From positions 1 through 64,000 of the forward strand of contig JAPPNO010000035.1 of assembly GCA_028873845.1 (NCBI GenBank): a stretch of 64,000 nt of DNA, in the 5' to 3' direction. This stretch comes from Gemmatimonadota bacterium. GTDB taxonomy: Bacteria; Gemmatimonadota; Gemmatimonadetes; Longimicrobiales; Gaopeijiaceae. This document shows positions 60,739 through 64,000 of this stretch, piece after piece (position 1 is the first letter of the stretch; every line of letters starts with the position of its first letter). Made by a program: the position numbers and the translations under genes. The notes beneath the pieces were generated by a model. The model saw only the letters and a program-made list of their open reading frames with translations, searched no databases and had not been told where the DNA came from.

Positions 60739-61332
60739 CTACCAGCTTATCCGCGTCGGGAACCCCACCAGGACCTCGAACGACTCGTCGAGGTGCGCCT
60801 CCATGCGCTGGTCGCGCCGGTACCGCCCCTCGATATTGAAGACCGAGCCTCCCACCACCGGCGACAGCCCGGCCCCCCACCCGTAAACCACGGAATCCCC
60901 GCCCAGCCATTTGCGGGTCTCCGTGTCGTAGGTCCGGTTGGCGATCGGATAGGCCCTCCCGAAGAATCCGATCAGGTAGGGCTGCGTCGGAACGTCGATC
61001 CTGATCCCGCCAACACCGGTCGTCAGGTAGTCGATCTCGAGGCTGGTCTCGGTGTTGACAGCCAGGATGGATCCGGCGCCCCCGACGAATGCGGCAATCC
61101 TCACGGGGGCGGAGACGGGGAGCCAGATCTCCGCGACCGCCCGCATGCCGGCCATGGGCGACACCGGAAGCCGCATTTCGCGCGGGTTGTCGGCGACGCC
61201 CGCGTAGGGAAGCACGACAAGGCTGACGTTGAGGCCCCCGGACTCCTCTTCCGTCTCCTGCGCCGCCACATCGGCAGCGGTCGGCAACACGGGACCGAGA
61301 ACCATGAGAACTGCGATCGCGAATCGGGACAT
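60739..61332 (-). CDS. Predicted outer-membrane barrel protein
   Basis: 197 aa with a clear signal peptide (RFAIAVLMVLGPVLPTAADVAAQ). The mature part consists of alternating amphipathic strands (AVAEIWLPVSAPVRIAAFVGGAG, YLIGFFGRAYP, SVVYGWGAGLSPVVGGSVFNIEGRYRR) and ends FPTRISW, with a C-terminal aromatic. It looks like a small eight-strand OmpA/OmpW-type barrel; no specific family is recognised. Start ATG at 61332 places the signal peptide correctly. Encoded 19 bases behind another outer-membrane protein on the same strand. Confidence 0.72.
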   Translation of the reverse strand: MSRFAIAVLMVLGPVLPTAADVAAQETEEESGGLNVSLVVLPYAGVADNPREMRLPVSPMAGMRAVAEIWLPVSAPVRIAAFVGGAGSILAVNTETSLEIDYLTTGVGGIRIDVPTQPYLIGFFGRAYPIANRTYDTETRKWLGGDSVVYGWGAGLSPVVGGSVFNIEGRYRRDQRMEAHLDESFEVLVGFPTRISW

Positions 61333-61351
61333 CACACTGTTCCTCCATTGG

Positions 61352-62767
61352 TTAGCGCCACCAGCCGAAACCACCTCCGAACCGGTTGTTAACCACGTTA
61401 TTGTAGATCGAACCGAACTGGAAGGAAAAGCCCACCTCAATGCCGTAGTTGAAATCCTGGGCCCGCTGCTGGAGGTTCAGCAATGCCTCGGCGTCGGTGG
61501 CTCCTTCCGCCGAGAGGTAGATCTGGTCGTTGACCCAGGAGATGTTCGCCTCGCCGCTGACGCTCAGGCCGCGTGCGATGCGGAACTCCAGGTCTCCGCG
61601 CATGGAGATGTTGTAGAGGTCCGTGTCGTGCAGAAAATGCGATCCCTGCAGGCGGATCGAGGCGTCGCCCCACTGCTGGCGCTGGGAAAGCTCGATTTCG
61701 AGGGCCTGTTCCCAGCGCGTTTCCTCCAGGTACCCGTGCACGGTCTTCTCGATGTAGCGGCGGTACGCGGGGCCGATCTGGTAGAATACCGTGAACGAGC
61801 GCCGTGTGGCCTCCTCGTAGGGGAAGAAGCTGTATTCGAGCGCCGGTGTAAACTCGATCCGGAAGGTCTGGTTGAAGCGGACGATCTTGCGGGCCTCGCC
61901 CTCGATCCCGATCGACCAGTGATCGGCCAGCGAGTAGGCGATCAACTCGCTGAACCCCCAGTCGGTGCGCTGGTCCACGAAGGTCGAGTCGTCGGCCAGA
62001 TCGATCTCCCGGCGATTGTATTCCAGATTCGCCCGGAAATTCATCTTCCAGGTGGGGGTCACGCGCGAAGCGCTCCAGTTTCCGTTGACCTGGTTGGTGC
62101 GCCGGGTCTGTTCCCCGTTCAGCTCCGTGCGCCCTCCGAGCCGGAAGACCCAGAAGTCCCACGGGTCGTCGACTTCCGTCTGTGCCACGACGCGCTCGGC
62201 CGGATCGAGTTCTCCGGACTCGCTGTTCACCAGGTCGGCGATATCCTCGAAATCCTCCGCGGTGTCGAAGAAACCGCTCAGGGTGGCGAAGTGGAGCAGG
62301 CCCACGCCGATGGTGCGGACGAGTTCGTCGAGCGTCTCGCGGTCCGTGGCGGTGGGCGGGGCCTGATATGCGAGCTGGTGGTCGTACTCGAGGTCGCCCC
62401 GGCCCATGAAGTGCAGCTGGTACTCCCGCCCTCCGGCACCCGTCGTCTGGCCCGTCATGATGACGTGGACGTCCGCGCTCTCGGGCACCCGCACCCAGTT
62501 CACCCAGGTGACCTCCGTACGGAAGTACTCGCGGTTGCAGCCCCGGGTCGCGCAGTCGAGGAAGACGCTGGGCCGGTCGCCGTTCACGCCCCCGGTCTGC
62601 TGCGCGGCGAGGGCACCGGTCGTGCACGCCAGCGCGGCCAGCGCGAGGAACACCGCGCAACCGCGGACCCCCGGGGCCTGGACGCGGTGGGCAGTCGCCG
62701 TGCGGGTCAGCACGGTCGCGGCCCGCCCGCCATCAGCGGCGATGGGCCGGCCATCGGCCATTGTCAT
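61352..62767 (-). CDS. Predicted outer-membrane protein of unknown function
   Basis: 471 aa. A long basic N-terminus precedes the hydrophobic signal segment GCAVFLALAALACTTGALAAQ. The mature part begins with a soluble region containing a CATRGCN cysteine pair and NWVRVPESADVHVIMTGQTTGAGGREYQLHFMG, a curli-CsgG-like or outer-membrane lipid-carrier-like stretch, then many amphipathic strands (NWSASRVTPTWKMNFRANLEYNRR, SFTVFYQIGPAYRRYIEKTVHGYLEE) typical of a barrel. I do not recognise the family. It may act with the following barrel protein. Confidence 0.7.
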   Translation of the reverse strand: MTMADGRPIAADGGRAATVLTRTATAHRVQAPGVRGCAVFLALAALACTTGALAAQQTGGVNGDRPSVFLDCATRGCNREYFRTEVTWVNWVRVPESADVHVIMTGQTTGAGGREYQLHFMGRGDLEYDHQLAYQAPPTATDRETLDELVRTIGVGLLHFATLSGFFDTAEDFEDIADLVNSESGELDPAERVVAQTEVDDPWDFWVFRLGGRTELNGEQTRRTNQVNGNWSASRVTPTWKMNFRANLEYNRREIDLADDSTFVDQRTDWGFSELIAYSLADHWSIGIEGEARKIVRFNQTFRIEFTPALEYSFFPYEEATRRSFTVFYQIGPAYRRYIEKTVHGYLEETRWEQALEIELSQRQQWGDASIRLQGSHFLHDTDLYNISMRGDLEFRIARGLSVSGEANISWVNDQIYLSAEGATDAEALLNLQQRAQDFNYGIEVGFSFQFGSIYNNVVNNRFGGGFGWWR

Positions 62768-62966
62768 CTATTTGTAATTCCTCTTGCTCGTGTGTTCGGA
62801 TGGGCCTGGACAGGCATCCCGCTCGCTCCATTCACGGTCCGTGGGCCGATCCCTCACCAAAGACACGCCCGCACACCGCATCGTTGAGGCGCCAACCCAT
62901 TGCCCCGCCCGCGCCCGCACGACACACTCCCTGCGACACACATCACCGCCTACGGGAGATTCCAAA

Positions 62967-63359
62967 ATGCTCTTCGCCGCTCACTCCGGCCTTCGCTTCC
63001 TGGTACTGCTGGCCGGTCTATTCGTAGTCCTCTACGCGCTGGTGGGATTCTTCGGCAAGCGCGAATACTCGGCCGCGATGGGGCGTCTTGCCGCCGTCTT
63101 CACGGGACTGCTGCACCTCCAGGTGCTGACCGGGATTGCGGTGCTCTTCACGCGGCCGTTCTACAACAGCATCATCGGCCATCTCTTCCTCATGCTGCTG
63201 GCCGCCGCCGTCGCCCAGCTCACCAGCAGCGTGGTCCGGCGCCGCCCCCGGGAAGAGAAGACCTACGGACCCCACCTGGTGGGGGCGGCGGTGGCGCTCG
63301 GGCTCGTGGCGGCGGGGATCCTCGCGATCGGGCGTGGGGTGTTGCAGAGTACGATGTAG
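62967..63359 (+). CDS. Small four-helix membrane protein
   Basis: 130 aa, four hydrophobic segments. Histidines recur at membrane-helix ends (FAAHSGLRFLVLLAGL, GLLHLQVLTGIAVLF, IIGHLFLMLLAAAVAQL, GPHLVGAAVAL), a pattern also seen in heme-binding b-type membrane proteins; heme binding is only a suggestion. Similar short proteins are conserved hypotheticals. The ATG at 62967 starts the first helix; the 199-base region upstream, shared with the divergent outer-membrane gene, shows no other clear feature. Confidence 0.7.
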   Translation: MLFAAHSGLRFLVLLAGLFVVLYALVGFFGKREYSAAMGRLAAVFTGLLHLQVLTGIAVLFTRPFYNSIIGHLFLMLLAAAVAQLTSSVVRRRPREEKTYGPHLVGAAVALGLVAAGILAIGRGVLQSTM

Positions 63360-63365
63360 GGGAGG

Positions 63366-63405
63366 GTGGACGGAGCCGCCCGAGCAGCGGGGGGATTCCG
63401 TCCAC
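63366..63405. repeat. Hairpin element between convergent genes (GCAGCCCG element, copy 4)
   Basis: GTGGACGGA (63366-63374) and TCCGTCCAC (63397-63405) form a perfect 9-bp stem. The minus strand continues GCGCGTGGACGGAATCCCCCC, related to the core of the 19.3-kb element. Like that copy it follows a gene stop (63359) and faces a convergent gene. Confidence 0.5.
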
Positions 63406-63586
63406 GCGCTGGCACCATCTCCCCGTCTCGCCGAACCAGCAGTCCCTGAAATCCCTCCGCAAGGCCGGGCCAATCGTGTCCCGCGGGCGCACTGCCAAGA
63501 AAGATCCGTCCGCCAGAATACCGATTAAGATTGGAATGAGCGTCGGCCGGCTTGCGGACATTCCGATGTCTGGCGCCCGGTCGCCG

Positions 63587-64000
63587 TTACTGCGGGTCCC
63601 CGGTTGTCGCGGTCTCAATCCCTCTCCAAAACCCCGCACGGACTTCATGCTTGGCATCTTCGGAGAGCGGGTCCTCGAAGCGGGCCGCGGCGTTCTTCAC
63701 CAACCAGATGTCGATCGGCTGCGGAATCCGCGGCCGACCTGCGAGGATTCTGGAGACTGCCTCCGGGTCGAGGTCACCTCGCGTAGCTCGACCATAAGCC
63801 TCGCCAAACTCGGTCGGGCTCGCATTCTCATCGACGGCGAGGGAACGAGTCAGGTGGGGTCGTCCGATACTCTCGTCGGTATGCGACAGGAATCTGGTGC
63901 AATCCGAGCGCGCCAACGTGATGATGTCATCGGCTTCCCGAAGGAGCGTCGCTGCCTGATTGGATTGGCCCGGTCGCGGTTCGATCCCGAGGAGAATCAC
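63587..64000 (-). CDS. Hypothetical protein, partial (5' end at or beyond window edge)
   Basis: 137 residues are visible, ending at 63587; the GTG at 64000 is probably internal, so the gene likely continues outside. The visible part is soluble and helical (ATLLREADDIITLARSD, EAVSRILAGRPRIPQPIDIWLVKNAAARFEDPLSEDAKHEVRAGFWRGIE). No family recognised. The codon usage is less GC-biased than its neighbours. Between 63406 and 63586 I see no gene. Confidence 0.5.
   Translation of the reverse strand: MILLGIEPRPGQSNQAATLLREADDIITLARSDCTRFLSHTDESIGRPHLTRSLAVDENASPTEFGEAYGRATRGDLDPEAVSRILAGRPRIPQPIDIWLVKNAAARFEDPLSEDAKHEVRAGFWRGIETATTGDPQ

Noticed and set aside
1..64000. tRNA, rRNA, CRISPR arrays, insertion sequences, prophage genes
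   Set aside because: Looked for cloverleaf-like ends, regularly spaced repeats, transposase and phage structural motifs; none seen by eye. A covariance-model scan would be decisive.

Overview
This is a very GC-rich (clearly well above 60%), gene-dense bacterial window with no rRNA, tRNA, CRISPR array, prophage or insertion sequence that I can recognise. The gene content points to Gemmatimonadota or a close relative: several secreted proteins of families abundant there (a BNR/Asp-box propeller, an M14 carboxypeptidase-like protein, a 6-bladed propeller lipoprotein, barrel-like outer-membrane proteins), a Tat-exported PLP aminotransferase, a 1.6-kaa NAD-glutamate dehydrogenase and an OFA-type MFS carrier. 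The taxonomic call is inference from gene content; no marker gene is present.

Layout. 0-2.1 kb: a HicA-like toxin gene cut by the window edge, a CoxE-like VWA protein, and a FitA/VapC pair whose toxin is decayed. 2.2-7.6 kb: Tat-signal aminotransferase followed by a tightly overlapping ABC cluster (two FtsX permeases, an ATPase, and an FtsX-anchor/AttH-CrtC lipocalin-like fusion), resembling AttEFGH. 7.7-13.7 kb (minus): a six-gene lipid-modification operon (FAD oxidoreductase, DUF1365, cyclopropane synthase, DUF1295, second Cfa-type methyltransferase, desaturase) whose genes are linked by 4-base overlaps or a 1-base gap. 13.8-19.3 kb: amidase, a decayed HEPN two-gene module, class II photolyase, XdhC halves flanking a PH-domain gene, and a SufU-like scaffold. 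19.3-25.6 kb: accessory block with HipBA, a cobalamin riboswitch and TonB receptor, a 5'-truncated AlbA/RecG-like regulator and the intact copy of the HEPN two-gene module. 25.7-32.5 kb: M14 peptidase, CAAX-type protease, Phd/VapC, Ppx/GppA, 6-bladed propeller lipoprotein. 32.7-42.5 kb: NAD-glutamate dehydrogenase, YhaO/YhaN (SbcD/SbcC-like) pair, outer-membrane protein. 42.5-48 kb: three glycosyltransferases, PgeF and a small Cys-rich protein. 48-52.2 kb: 2-oxoglutarate dehydrogenase E1 and threonine dehydratase. 52.3-56.8 kb (minus): OFA-family MFS, kinase-less sensor, Tat-exported substrate-binding protein, quinone oxidoreductase. 57-64 kb: DnaQ-like exonuclease, Asp-box propeller, two outer-membrane proteins, a small membrane protein, and an unidentified partial gene.

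Themes. Many adjacent genes overlap by ATGA or GTGA, implying translational coupling. Toxin-antitoxin or TA-like loci are numerous and in different states of decay: HicA, FitA with broken VapC, HipBA, Phd/VapC, and two copies of an unfamiliar approximately 100-aa protein plus HEPN pair. The latter is my best candidate for an undescribed system. A short dispersed element with core GCAGCCCGTGGACARAATCC occurs about five times, twice as a hairpin between convergent genes.
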